From NCBI GenBank assembly GCA_038146925.1, contig JAYQSP010000007.1, forward strand, positions 62,001-126,000: DNA of 64,000 nucleotides, given 5' to 3'. How positions within the stretch are numbered: position 1 is the first letter of the stretch; each line of letters starts with the position of its first letter. A program made the position numbers and the translations under genes. Below the pieces are notes generated by a model that had not been told where the DNA came from, ran no database searches, and saw nothing but the letters and a program-made list of their open reading frames with translations. Below, one piece after another: positions 1 to 8,099 of the stretch. The DNA is from UBA830 sp038146925 (lineage in GTDB: Bacteria > Pseudomonadota > Alphaproteobacteria > MPNO01 > UBA830).

Positions 1-643
1 AGACGACCGTCTGCAGATAATTGTGCTGCTGGAACATCGCCGCGACCGGTTTGTCGTGTTCGTCCAGTGCCAGGGTGACGGCGGTGTAATGGTCGAGCTG
101 GTGCCAGTCGTGCAGATCGCCTGCGAAACCGAGCGCGACCCCCATGACCGGCGAAATACCCGCCGCGATGCCGGATACGCGAAAGACGGCTGTCCAGGTG
201 AGAAACGTGAATTCGCGTGTTCTTTCGCCCAGCGAGAAACGTTCGCGGTCGACGCGACCGTATACGACCGGCGCCGTCTCCGCGTTTGTCGGGCGATGCT
301 CGAAGACGATGTAGGGATCGTCCCGATGCGCGTTCAGCAACTCCGGCGTAACGGTGTCGCTGACAATCGACCCGTCGCGCGCCAGCAGGCGGCCCTGAGC
401 GATGTAGTCTTCGTAGAACCGGAACGGCGGATCGGTCTCGGACGCATCGCCGATGTAGAGACGGGGCCGGTACCGGGTCAGCAGATCTCGGTCGGCCGGG
501 CCCGGCAGGGCGTCCGTCGGCGGGTTCGCCGCGAAGTACTCGGCGAATCCTGCGCGCTGGGAAAAATTCACGTCGTCCGCCCGGGCGCCGCTGCCAAACA
601 GAAAACAGGCCGCTGCGAGCACTGCAGCGGCCTGTCCGAACAC
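1..643 (-). CDS. Partial exported protein of unknown function (C-terminus beyond window)
   Basis: The reading frame enters from the left edge, so the C-terminus is missing. It was translated by hand from the minus strand. A GTG at 643 gives a short N-terminus, then a hydrophobic stretch of Ala, Val, Leu and Phe ending in Ala-Arg-Ala before Asp-Asp, which looks like a signal peptide cleaved near residue 21. The mature part has no motif I recognise. Its last visible segment contains DWHQLDHYTAVTLALDEHD. An alternative GTG at 569-571 would give a cytoplasmic form. The gene lies 22 bp beyond grxD on the same strand, with a strong hairpin overlapping its first codons. Reality of the gene is likely; function is unknown. 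Confidence 0.6.
   Translation of the reverse strand, partial: MFGQAAAVLAAACFLFGSGARADDVNFSQRAGFAEYFAANPPTDALPGPADRDLLTRYRPRLYIGDASETDPPFRFYEDYIAQGRLLARDGSIVSDTVTPELLNAHRDDPYIVFEHRPTNAETAPVVYGRVDRERFSLGERTREFTFLTWTAVFRVSGIAAGISPVMGVALGFAGDLHDWHQLDHYTAVTLALDEHDKPVAAMFQQHNYLQTVV
595..635 (-). terminator. Rho-independent terminator after grxD
   Basis: On the minus strand, a perfect 12-bp inverted repeat (arms 624-635 and 605-616, 7-nt loop) is followed by TTTTCTGTTT. It sits about 30 bp past the grxD stop, as expected for the end of the pur-bolA-grxD transcript. It lies inside the predicted signal-peptide codons of the next gene. Confidence 0.7.
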
Positions 644-665
644 GGCAGGGTGAGTCCCGCGACTG

Positions 666-1013
666 TTACTCGGGGTTGGCGAGCTGAACGTTGATGCCGT
701 TGGTATTGAAATATTCGATCAGTTCGCCGGATTCGTACATTTCGCGCACGATGTCGCAACCGCCGACGAATTCGCCCTTCACGTAGAGTTGGGGAATGGT
801 GGGCCAGTTCGAATAGGCCTTGATGCCTTCGCGGACTTCTTCGTCTTCAAGGACGTTGATGCCCTTGAACGGAATTCCGAGATTGCTGAGAACCTGTACG
901 CAGACCGACGAGAAACCGCACTGCGGAAAAACCGGCGTGCCTTTCATAAACAGTACGACCTCGTTGTCGTTGACTTCGCCTTTGATTTTCTCGAATACGG
1001 GATGTTCGCTCAT
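666..1013 (-). CDS. grxD: Monothiol glutaredoxin, Grx4 family
   Basis: A 115-residue CGFS-type glutaredoxin, full length for the family. The active-site motif CGFS is at residues 32-35, and the glutathione-binding WPTIPQLYV and GGCDI segments follow. Proteins of this class bind a [2Fe-2S] cluster at a dimer interface and pass it on or sense iron together with BolA proteins; they act in the cytoplasm. The bolA gene lies 30 bp upstream on the same strand, which fits a Grx4-BolA partnership. It is probably the last gene of the purS-purQ-purL-bolA-grxD transcript, because a strong hairpin with a T tract follows. Confidence 0.96.
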   Translation of the reverse strand: MSEHPVFEKIKGEVNDNEVVLFMKGTPVFPQCGFSSVCVQVLSNLGIPFKGINVLEDEEVREGIKAYSNWPTIPQLYVKGEFVGGCDIVREMYESGELIEYFNTNGINVQLANPE

Positions 1014-1043
1014 CGCGAGTGTTCCTTTGTGATGAATGTGAGG

Positions 1044-1283
1044 TCAGGCGTCTTTCGGGGTACTGGTCTGAAGTGCCAGGGCGTGAAGCTCCCCGCCCAT
1101 GCGCCCTTCGAGCGCCTGATAGACCATCTGATGCTGTTGCACGCGGGTCTTGCCGGCGAAGGCACCGGAAACGACAAGGGCGGCGTAATGATCGCCGTCG
1201 CCCGCCAGGTCCTGGATCGTGACCTCGGCATCGGGCAGGCTTTCTTTTATTAGGCTTTCGATCGTGCCTGCATCCATCGGCAT
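1044..1283 (-). CDS. bolA: BolA family protein
   Basis: A 79-residue BolA/IbaG-type protein. The ATG at 1283 follows a good ribosome-binding site (GAGGGGA). An upstream in-frame start would add 27 residues overlapping purL and is not needed. Family features visible are the RVQQHQMVYQAL helix at about 47-58 and the C-terminal HALAL strand, whose histidine (about residue 67) is a likely cluster ligand when BolA pairs with a monothiol glutaredoxin. It lies between purL (43 bp upstream) and grxD (30 bp downstream). The expected role is in iron-sulfur cluster trafficking or iron sensing. Confidence 0.94.
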   Translation of the reverse strand: MPMDAGTIESLIKESLPDAEVTIQDLAGDGDHYAALVVSGAFAGKTRVQQHQMVYQALEGRMGGELHALALQTSTPKDA

Positions 1284-1326
1284 CTCGTGTTCCCCTCGCT
1301 GGTTCGTGCCCGTTCCTGTCAGGCGG

Positions 1327-3525
1327 TCAGCTTGCCGCCATGTACTCCGGCAGCCAGTTTTCATGGGCTTTGCGGAGATCTGTGAGGGGTATAGAGTTGC
1401 CGTCCGCGAGGGTCAACACCGTGCCGCCGGTGCGGCCGACGAGGCGGGCAGGCACGTTGGCCGCTTGCGCTTCCGCCAGCAGCGCTTCCGCCGCATTCGT
1501 GGTAACGAGATACCGTGCCTGGTCTTCTCCGAACCACCAGGCGAGGGCCGGCAGGCCGTCGGGCGTTTCCGCCAGTTTCGCGCCGATACCGCCCGCCAGC
1601 GCCATTTCGGCGAGCGCCACCAGCAGGCCGCCGTCGGAAAGGTCGTGGCAGGCCGTCACGGAGCCGGCGCGGATCAGGGAGCGCACGAAATCGCCGTTGC
1701 GCCGTTCCGCGGCAAGATCGACCGGCGGCGGCGCGCCGTCGTCGCGGTCGGCGAACTGGCGCAGCAGCAGAGACCGGCCCAGATGGCCGGCGGTATCGCC
1801 GATCAGGACGATGTCTTCCTCCGCGTCGGCAAAACGGGGCGAGACCATGTTCGCAGTCACGTCTTCGATAAGTCCGACGCCGCCAATGGCGGGGGTCGGC
1901 AGGATGCCGGCGCCGCTGGTCTCGTTGTAGAGCGATACGTTGCCCGATACGACGGGAAAGTCGAGCGCGCGGCAGGCTTCCGCCATGCCTTCGATGCAGC
2001 CGGCGAACTGGCCCATGATCTCCGGCCGTTCCGGATTGCCGAAATTCATGTTGTCGGTGATTGCCAGAGGCTTGGCGCCTGCCGCCGTCAGGTTGCGCCA
2101 GGCTTCCGCCACGGCCTGGCGGCCGCCGTCGACCGGGTCGGCGACGCAGTATCGCGGCGTACAGTCCGTGGTGATGGCAAGGCCGCGATTCGTCCCGTGG
2201 ACGCGGACCACCGCCGCGTCGCCGCCGGGCCGCTGCACGGTATCGCCCATCACCATGTGATCGTACTGCTCCCACACCCAGCGCCGCGAACAGAGGTCGG
2301 GGGACGCCATCATGGCGGACAGCGCATCCGTCGCCGACATATCGATCCCGTTCAGCGCGTCGTCCGCCGACAATACCGGGGAAGTTGGTGTGCGTTCCCA
2401 CGGACGCTCGTATTCCGGCGCTTCGGCGACCAGCGGCGGGACGGGAATGTCGCAGACAACTTCGCCGCCTGCTTTAAGGACAAGCCGGTTGGTGTCCGTC
2501 ACGGTGCCGATGACAGCGAAGTCGAGCTCCCATTTTTCGAAAATCGCCCGCGCCATGTCTTCGCGGCCGGGTTTGAGAACCATCAGCATGCGCTCCTGGC
2601 TTTCGGACAGCATGATCTCGTACGGCGTCATTGCCTCTTCGCGCACCGGCACCAGGTCGAGATCGAATTCGATGCCGACCCCGCCCTTGTCGGACATTTC
2701 GACCGACGACGACGTCAGCCCGGCGGCGCCCATGTCCTGAATGGCAACGATCGCATCGGTCGCCATCAGTTCCAGACAGGCTTCCAGCAGCAGTTTTTCC
2801 GTGAACGGGTCGCCGACCTGCACTGTGGGACGTTTTTCCTCTGAATCGTCGTCGAACTCGGCGGAGGCCATGGTCGCGCCGTGAATGCCGTCGCGCCCGG
2901 TCTTGGAGCCGACATAGACGACCGGATTGCCGATCCCGGCGGCGGCGGAATAGAAGATCTTGTCGGCGTCGGCGATGCCGACCGTCATCGCATTGACCAG
3001 GATGTTGCCGTTGTAGCTGGGGTCGAAATTCGTCTCGCCGCCAACGGTCGGGATGCCCATGCAGTTACCGTAGCCGCCGATGCCTGCGACCACGCCATCG
3101 ACCAGATGACGTGTTTTCGGATGGTCCGGCGAGCCGAAGCGCAGCGCGTTCATATTGGCGACCGGGCGCGCGCCCATGGTGAACACGTCCCGCAGGATGC
3201 CGCCGACGCCGGTCGCCGCGCCCTGATAGGGTTCGATGAAAGAGGGGTGGTTGTGGCTTTCCATCTTGAAGATGCAGGCCTTGCCGCCGCCGATGTCGAT
3301 CACCCCGGCATTCTCGCCCGGGCCGCAGATCACCCATGGCGCCTCTGTCGGCAGTTTCTTCAGCCAGAATTTCGACGACTTGTAGGAGCAATGCTCCGAC
3401 CACATGACCGCAAAGATGCCGAGCTCCGTCAGGTTGGGCGCGCGCCCCATGATCTTCAGGACGCGGTCGTATTCGTCCGGCGTCAGGCCGTGTTCGGCGA
3501 CGATTTCAGGAGTAATCCCGCTCAT
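1327..3525 (-). CDS. purL: Phosphoribosylformylglycinamidine synthase subunit PurL
   Basis: A 732-residue small-type PurL, the ATP-dependent synthetase subunit of the three-part PurS-PurQ-PurL enzyme. The enzyme converts FGAR plus glutamine to FGAM in step four of purine synthesis. The start has the usual MWSEHCSYKSSK segment (about 41-52), and MESHNHPS at about 88-95 is the conserved ATP/FGAR-binding region. Two AIRS-like halves follow. Length matches bacterial small PurL rather than the large fused PurL of Escherichia coli. Its ATG overlaps the purQ stop by four bases, so translation of the two is probably coupled. A long open frame on the opposite strand is a shadow. Confidence 0.98.
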   Translation of the reverse strand: MSGITPEIVAEHGLTPDEYDRVLKIMGRAPNLTELGIFAVMWSEHCSYKSSKFWLKKLPTEAPWVICGPGENAGVIDIGGGKACIFKMESHNHPSFIEPYQGAATGVGGILRDVFTMGARPVANMNALRFGSPDHPKTRHLVDGVVAGIGGYGNCMGIPTVGGETNFDPSYNGNILVNAMTVGIADADKIFYSAAAGIGNPVVYVGSKTGRDGIHGATMASAEFDDDSEEKRPTVQVGDPFTEKLLLEACLELMATDAIVAIQDMGAAGLTSSSVEMSDKGGVGIEFDLDLVPVREEAMTPYEIMLSESQERMLMVLKPGREDMARAIFEKWELDFAVIGTVTDTNRLVLKAGGEVVCDIPVPPLVAEAPEYERPWERTPTSPVLSADDALNGIDMSATDALSAMMASPDLCSRRWVWEQYDHMVMGDTVQRPGGDAAVVRVHGTNRGLAITTDCTPRYCVADPVDGGRQAVAEAWRNLTAAGAKPLAITDNMNFGNPERPEIMGQFAGCIEGMAEACRALDFPVVSGNVSLYNETSGAGILPTPAIGGVGLIEDVTANMVSPRFADAEEDIVLIGDTAGHLGRSLLLRQFADRDDGAPPPVDLAAERRNGDFVRSLIRAGSVTACHDLSDGGLLVALAEMALAGGIGAKLAETPDGLPALAWWFGEDQARYLVTTNAAEALLAEAQAANVPARLVGRTGGTVLTLADGNSIPLTDLRKAHENWLPEYMAAS

Positions 3526-4220
3526 GCCGCCGCCGCCAGCGCCTCGACCAGGCTGTCGAACATCGGCCGGCCGTCTGTACCGCCCAGCGCCGCGTCGGCA
3601 AGGCGCTCCGGATGCGGCATCATGCCGAGTACGTTGCGGGCCTCGTTCAGAATGCCGGCGATATTGCGCGACGCCCCGTTGGGGTTGGCGCGCGCGATGA
3701 CTTCGCCGTCGGGTGTGCAGTAGCGGAACGCGACCCGGTTGTCGCCGTCCAGGCGGTTCAGCGTGTCTTCATCGGCGAAATAATTGCCTTCGTTATGGGC
3801 CACCGGGATGCGGATGATCTGGCCGTTTACATAGGCCCGCGTAAATACGGTGTCGGCGGCTTCGACCCGCAGGTCGACGTCCCGGCAGATAAACTTCAGT
3901 CCCGCGTTACGCATCAGCACGCCCGGCAGCAATCCGCACTCGGTCAGAATCTGAAACCCGTTACAGATGCCGAGCACCGGTACGCCTTTATTGGCCCGCG
4001 CGACGACTTCCCGGATGACCGGCGAATGCGCCGCCATCGCGCCGGCGCGGAGGTAATCGCCGTACGAAAAACCGCCGGGCACCACGATCAGATCGACATC
4101 CGGGAGGTCCGGATCCCCGTGCCAGTGCATGATGGGATCGGCGCCCGCGCTCTGCCGCAACGCCACCTGCACGTCGCGGTCGCAGTTGGAACCGGGAGAG
4201 ACGATGACGGCCGCTTTCAT
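3522..4220 (-). CDS. purQ: Phosphoribosylformylglycinamidine synthase glutaminase subunit PurQ
   Basis: A 232-residue class I glutamine amidotransferase that supplies ammonia to PurL. The start at 4220 gives the standard N-terminus MKAAVIVSPGSNCD. The nucleophile is Cys86 in GICNGFQ, and the His203-x-Glu205 pair is in MMPHPER near the C-terminus. The ATG overlaps the purS stop, and the stop overlaps the purL start, each by four bases (ATGA). This is tight coupling expected for a three-part complex. An upstream in-frame ATG at 4277 would run into purS and is not credible. Confidence 0.98.
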   Translation of the reverse strand: MKAAVIVSPGSNCDRDVQVALRQSAGADPIMHWHGDPDLPDVDLIVVPGGFSYGDYLRAGAMAAHSPVIREVVARANKGVPVLGICNGFQILTECGLLPGVLMRNAGLKFICRDVDLRVEAADTVFTRAYVNGQIIRIPVAHNEGNYFADEDTLNRLDGDNRVAFRYCTPDGEVIARANPNGASRNIAGILNEARNVLGMMPHPERLADAALGGTDGRPMFDSLVEALAAAA

Positions 4221-4459
4221 GCGTCCAGATCGATCTCGTAATTTTCGATCACGGTGTTGGCCAGCAATTTCTCGCACATGGCTTCGACGGCGGCACGGGC
4301 CGACGTTTCGTCGGTCTCGCGGAGATCCAGCTCGATGTATTTGCCCTGGCGGACCTCGTTGATGCCGCTGAAGCCCAGTCCGCCGAGAGCATGCTCGATG
4401 GCCTTGCCCTGAGGGTCGAGAACGCCGTTTTTCAGCGTGATGTGAACGCGTGCTTTCAT
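4217..4459 (-). CDS. purS: Phosphoribosylformylglycinamidine synthase subunit PurS
   Basis: An 80-residue PurS, the small dimeric subunit that holds PurQ and PurL together. The start at 4459 yields MKARVHITLKNGVLDPQGKA, the typical family opening. Residues GKYIELDL and the C-terminal AMCEKLLANTVIENYEI also match the family. It is the first gene of the purS-purQ-purL unit. Upstream, 4460-4564 is a 105-bp spacer to slyX; it contains a small dyad (GTGC..GCAC near 4460-4480) but no recognised riboswitch. Confidence 0.96.
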   Translation of the reverse strand: MKARVHITLKNGVLDPQGKAIEHALGGLGFSGINEVRQGKYIELDLRETDETSARAAVEAMCEKLLANTVIENYEIDLDA

Positions 4460-4564
4460 AAGTATGTGCTTAGCGCACGGGGGGGCGAATCTCACGCGGA
4501 ATCCCGGGGATGCGTCATTTTTCCGTTCCGTCGAATCTCTGCCTTCGCCCCAACGCCATGACTC

Positions 4565-4786
4565 TCAGTAATGAGGCGGCGGCGGTTCCTCTTCCGGGGC
4601 GTCGTCGATCCCCGCCTCCATCTCCTGAAACCTGTTATTGAGCCGTTCCAGGCGTTCTTTCAGCGCCGTTATCTCGGACCACTGTTTCGTGGCGACATCG
4701 CTCAGTTCCTCGAGCACCTGATCCTGATGAGCGATATGCGCTTCAAGCGTGTCTAGTCGTGCCTGCATTTCTTCCGCATCCGACAT
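4565..4786 (-). CDS. slyX: SlyX family protein
   Basis: A 73-residue SlyX-like protein starting at MSDAEEMQARLD. It is almost entirely a predicted coiled coil with regularly spaced Leu, Ile and Val (LDTLEAHIAHQDQVLEEL). It ends in the proline-rich tail PPPPHY, which is typical for the family. Its biochemical role is not established. An in-frame start at 4822 would reach into the end of the neighbouring SDR gene, so the internal ATG is preferred. The SDR stop lies 13 bp upstream on the same strand. Confidence 0.88.
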   Translation of the reverse strand: MSDAEEMQARLDTLEAHIAHQDQVLEELSDVATKQWSEITALKERLERLNNRFQEMEAGIDDAPEEEPPPPHY

Positions 4787-4799
4787 TATTGCAAACCTC

Positions 4800-5564
4800 C
4801 TAGCGGAACCCGCCGCCGCCATTGATATAGACCGTGTCAGCAGTCATGAATTCGCAGGCATCCGAACACATGAACAGGACCATCTCGGCGATTTCCTCCG
4901 GCGTCCCCATGCGTTTCATCGGCACGTCGTCGGTCATCCGCTGCTTAAGCTCCGGCGACGAGATCGACTGGAACGCCGTGTCAATGGGACCGGGGGATAT
5001 CGACAGGGCGCGGATACCCCGGTCGACGAACTCGCGGGCGACGCCCATTGTCAGCGTCACCACGGCACCCTTGGCGGAGGCGTAATGGGTCGAATGACCG
5101 GGGCCGCCTCGGCGGTGGGCCATGCTGGCGATGTTCACAATAACGCCGTACCCGTTTTCCAGCATGTGCGGCAGGACCGATTGCATGGTGTTGAAAACCC
5201 CGTCCACATTGAGGGCGTATGTCTGGCGCCACAGTTCCGCATCGATTTCGAGGAAAGGCGACCGCCGTCCGGCAGATCCCGCGCTGTTGAACAGGTAATC
5301 GATCCGTCCGAATGTTTCGATGCCCTGCGCGATCATATCGTCCACCGCGGACCGGTCGGTCACGTCCATCGTGACGGCGTCGACGCCGACATTCGACGCC
5401 CGGAGGTCTTCGGCCACCGATTTTGCGCCGTCCCCGTCGATATCGGCGACGATCACGTTGGCACCTTCCCGCGCGAAGATGGCAGCGGTGGCGCGCCCGA
5501 TACCGCTGGCGCCGCCGGTGATCAGAATCGTCTTGTCGTCGAAGAAATCCGGCGTTTTCGGCAT
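4800..5564 (-). CDS. SDR family NAD(P)-dependent oxidoreductase
   Basis: A 254-residue classical short-chain dehydrogenase. The cofactor motif TGGASGIG is at about 16-23, the acidic DID at about 41-43 after the second strand suggests NAD preference, NSAG is at 93-96, and the catalytic Ser147, Tyr161 and Lys165 are in place (YASAK). The C-terminus INGGGGFR is the usual last strand. The substrate cannot be told from sequence. It is followed on the same strand by slyX, probably by chance of position. It is divergent from the VWA gene at 5665 across a 100-bp spacer. Confidence 0.92.
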   Translation of the reverse strand: MPKTPDFFDDKTILITGGASGIGRATAAIFAREGANVIVADIDGDGAKSVAEDLRASNVGVDAVTMDVTDRSAVDDMIAQGIETFGRIDYLFNSAGSAGRRSPFLEIDAELWRQTYALNVDGVFNTMQSVLPHMLENGYGVIVNIASMAHRRGGPGHSTHYASAKGAVVTLTMGVAREFVDRGIRALSISPGPIDTAFQSISSPELKQRMTDDVPMKRMGTPEEIAEMVLFMCSDACEFMTADTVYINGGGGFR

Positions 5565-5664
5565 GGCGGTATCCTGCAATCGGGTGTGGCTGTCGTATCT
5601 GTTGATCTGGAATTACGCCCACAATCGTATTATCTCAACCCTCTAACCCGGAGCGAACGAGAGA

Positions 5665-6378
5665 ATGTCGGGCGACAAGACGAAATCCAACCTGCCCAGC
5701 CAGGCCAACGCGGATCAGGTGTCGGCGTTCCTGGCCAAGGTCGCGGCGACGCCGGCCGTCAAATCCGCCAGCGGACGCGGGCGCCTGTTGTTCGCGATGG
5801 ATGCGACCGCCAGCCGCGAGCCGTCCTGGGATCAGGCATGCCATCTGCAGGCCGAGATGTTCCACGCCACCGACGGCCTGGGCGGGCTGGAGGTACAGCT
5901 GGTGTTCTTTCGCGGTTTCGGAGAATGCAAATCCAGCCCCTGGGTGTCGACGTCGGGCGAACTGGTGCGTCGGATGACCAAGGTGCGCTGTCTTGGTGGG
6001 CGGACCCAGATCAGGAAGGTGTTGCGTCATACAATCCGGGAAACCGAGGCCCGGCGCGTGAACGCGCTTGTGTTCGTCGGCGACAGCTTCGAAGAGGATA
6101 TTGACGACGTGTGCGACGTCGCCGGCGAACTGGGTGTGCGCGGGGTGCCCGCGTTCCTGTTCCAGGAAGGCAACGACCCTGTCGCGACGACTGCGTTCCG
6201 TCAGATCGCCAAGCTGACCGGCGGCGCGCATTGCAGCTTCGACCTGTCGTCGGCGCAGCAGCTGCGCGAACTGCTGTCGGCTGTGGCCGTTTTCGCGGCG
6301 GGCGGGCGTGCGGCACTGGAAGACTATTCCGGCAGGACCGGCGGCGCCGCGAAAATGATCACCAATCAGATGCGCTGA
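5665..6378 (+). CDS. VWA domain-like cytoplasmic protein
   Basis: A 237-residue protein resembling a von Willebrand factor A domain. Strand one, LLFAMDATAS, carries a MIDAS-like D46-x-T-x-S50. GGRTQIRKVL could supply the MIDAS threonine, and ALVFVGDSFEED the later acidic position. There is no signal peptide or membrane segment. Its stop is 8 bp before a GTG-initiated membrane J-domain gene, so the two are probably cotranscribed. The exact task is unknown; VWA domains usually mediate metal-dependent protein contacts. Confidence 0.82.
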   Translation: MSGDKTKSNLPSQANADQVSAFLAKVAATPAVKSASGRGRLLFAMDATASREPSWDQACHLQAEMFHATDGLGGLEVQLVFFRGFGECKSSPWVSTSGELVRRMTKVRCLGGRTQIRKVLRHTIRETEARRVNALVFVGDSFEEDIDDVCDVAGELGVRGVPAFLFQEGNDPVATTAFRQIAKLTGGAHCSFDLSSAQQLRELLSAVAVFAAGGRAALEDYSGRTGGAAKMITNQMR

Positions 6379-6386
6379 GCCCCGCC

Positions 6387-7088
6387 GTGCCGTATTTCAT
6401 TCTCGGAATAGCCATTCTGATCGGCATCTTCCTTGTCGTGCGTGGCCTGCGGAAAACCAACCCGAAGAACATCCAGGGCGTGCTGGTGGTGCTGACCGGT
6501 CTGGTCGCCGCGGCCATCCTTCTTTTTCTGGTCACGAGCGGGCGTATCGGGCCGTTCGGCTGGCTACTGTTCCTGCTGCCGCTTTTGCTTCGCTGGCGTG
6601 CGATCAGGCAGACGCTCGGCAATCTGCGCGGACCTACGCCGGGCAAGAACTCGGACATCGAAACCGCTTATCTTCGGATGACGCTGGAACACGATACGGG
6701 CGTACTGCGCGGCACGGTGCTGCAAGGGCGGTTCGAGGGCCGCCTGTTGCAGGACATGCCGGTCGAAGACATTGTGGCGCTGCTGCATGAATGCCGGGTC
6801 AACGATCCGCAATCCGCCGACGTGCTGGAAACCTATCTGGACCGCGTCCATGGTGCCGAATGGCGGAACGCATCGGGGGACGGGGGCGAAAACACGGCGG
6901 CCGGCGACGGCTCGATGACCGCCGCGCAGGCGTATGAAGTTCTCGGACTGCAGCCCGGTGCAACCGACGACGAAATTCGCGAAGCGCACCGGACCCTGCT
7001 GAAATCCAACCACCCCGACCGGGGCGGATCGACCTGGCTGGCGGCGCAGATCAACCGCGCCAAGGACCTGCTGCTCCCCAACGGCTGA
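6387..7088 (+). CDS. Membrane-anchored J-domain (DnaJ-like) protein
   Basis: A 233-residue protein starting at GTG 6387. Residues 1-70 hold two to three hydrophobic segments (about 2-19, 31-50 and 56-69). A polar middle region (80-160) includes a repeated RGTVLQGRFEGR-type segment. The C-terminal J domain spans about 177-233 with the HPD signature at 209-211. The layout resembles the alphaproteobacterial membrane J proteins related to mitochondrial Tim14. It should recruit DnaK to the inner membrane. It is eight bases downstream of the VWA gene and may act with it. Hydrophobic segments and HPD are seen directly; the client is unknown. Confidence 0.9.
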   Translation: MPYFILGIAILIGIFLVVRGLRKTNPKNIQGVLVVLTGLVAAAILLFLVTSGRIGPFGWLLFLLPLLLRWRAIRQTLGNLRGPTPGKNSDIETAYLRMTLEHDTGVLRGTVLQGRFEGRLLQDMPVEDIVALLHECRVNDPQSADVLETYLDRVHGAEWRNASGDGGENTAAGDGSMTAAQAYEVLGLQPGATDDEIREAHRTLLKSNHPDRGGSTWLAAQINRAKDLLLPNG

Positions 7089-7195
7089 GTCGCTCTGCCG
7101 CTTGCATCCCAATATGCCCCGTGGCACAAAGCGGCGCATGGGTTTTCGCACCGCAACATCGCTTTCGCGCTGTCGCTGCTGGTAAGGACGGGAAA

Positions 7196-8086
7196 GTGTC
7201 CGTGGCACAACGAGTTAGAAAAGCGGTATTTCCCGTCGGCGGGCTCGGCACCCGGTTTTTACCGGCGACCAAGGCGATGCCCAAGGAAATGCTGCCCGTC
7301 GTCGATAAGCCTCTGATTCAGTACGCCGTGGAAGAAGCGCTCGCCGCCGGGATCGAGGAGATCATCTTCGTTACCGGACGCGGCAAGGCGGCGATTGAGG
7401 ATTTTTTCGACCACAGCTTCGAGCTCCGCCAGGTGCTGGGCGAACGCGGCAAGGAGGCCGAACTACACGCCATCGATATTCCGGTGCTGGAACCGGGACG
7501 GGTCGCCTATACCCGCCAGCAGGATCCGATGGGACTGGGCCACGCGGTCTGGTGCGCGCGGGAGCTGGTCGGCGACGAGCCGTTCGCCGTATTGCTCGCC
7601 GACGATCTGGTCATGGCGGACGACCCATGTCTGAAACAGATGATCGACGTGTACCAGCAAACCGGCGGCAGTGTGGTCGCGGTGGAGGACGTACCGAAGG
7701 AGCACACCAACCGCTACGGCATCCTGGAGGTCGCATCCGACGACGGGCGTCTGGTGGAAGTCGTGGGCATGGTCGAAAAACCGGACCCGAAAGACGCGCC
7801 GTCGACGCTCAGCATTATCGGGAGATACATACTGCAGCCGGAAGTTTTCGGCTTTCTCGAAGAAAAGAAAAGAGGGACCGGCGGCGAAATCCAGCTGACG
7901 GATTCGATGGCCCGCATGATCGGCAATGCGCCGTTTCACGGCCTGCGTTTCGAGGGGACGCGGTTCGATTGCGGCGACAAGGCGGGTTTCTTCGAAGCCA
8001 ATGTCGCCTTTGCGCTGGCGCGTCCCGATCTCCGGGACCAGGTTCAGGAAGTGATAGACAGATACGCGGCCGGACCGGACCGCTAA
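7196..8086 (+). CDS. galU: UTP-glucose-1-phosphate uridylyltransferase
   Basis: A 296-residue GalU that makes UDP-glucose from glucose-1-phosphate and UTP. The nucleotide-binding signature GGLGTRFLPATKAMPKEML starts at about residue 15. VEKP, the GRYIL segment and the GTRFDCGDK motif also match. The GTG at 7196 follows AAGGA with proper spacing; a GTG at 7202 is a close alternative. It is the first of three sugar-nucleotide genes in one direction (galU, ugd, phosphomannomutase), with 13 bp to ugd, so the set likely supplies precursors for lipopolysaccharide or capsule. Confidence 0.97.
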   Translation: MSVAQRVRKAVFPVGGLGTRFLPATKAMPKEMLPVVDKPLIQYAVEEALAAGIEEIIFVTGRGKAAIEDFFDHSFELRQVLGERGKEAELHAIDIPVLEPGRVAYTRQQDPMGLGHAVWCARELVGDEPFAVLLADDLVMADDPCLKQMIDVYQQTGGSVVAVEDVPKEHTNRYGILEVASDDGRLVEVVGMVEKPDPKDAPSTLSIIGRYILQPEVFGFLEEKKRGTGGEIQLTDSMARMIGNAPFHGLRFEGTRFDCGDKAGFFEANVAFALARPDLRDQVQEVIDRYAAGPDR

Positions 8087-8099
8087 GACGGAGTACGTA

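Noticed and set aside
1219..2844. 541-codon open frame on the plus strand
   Set aside because: It is antisense to purL, Arg/Gly/His-rich, and typical of a shadow in high-GC DNA.
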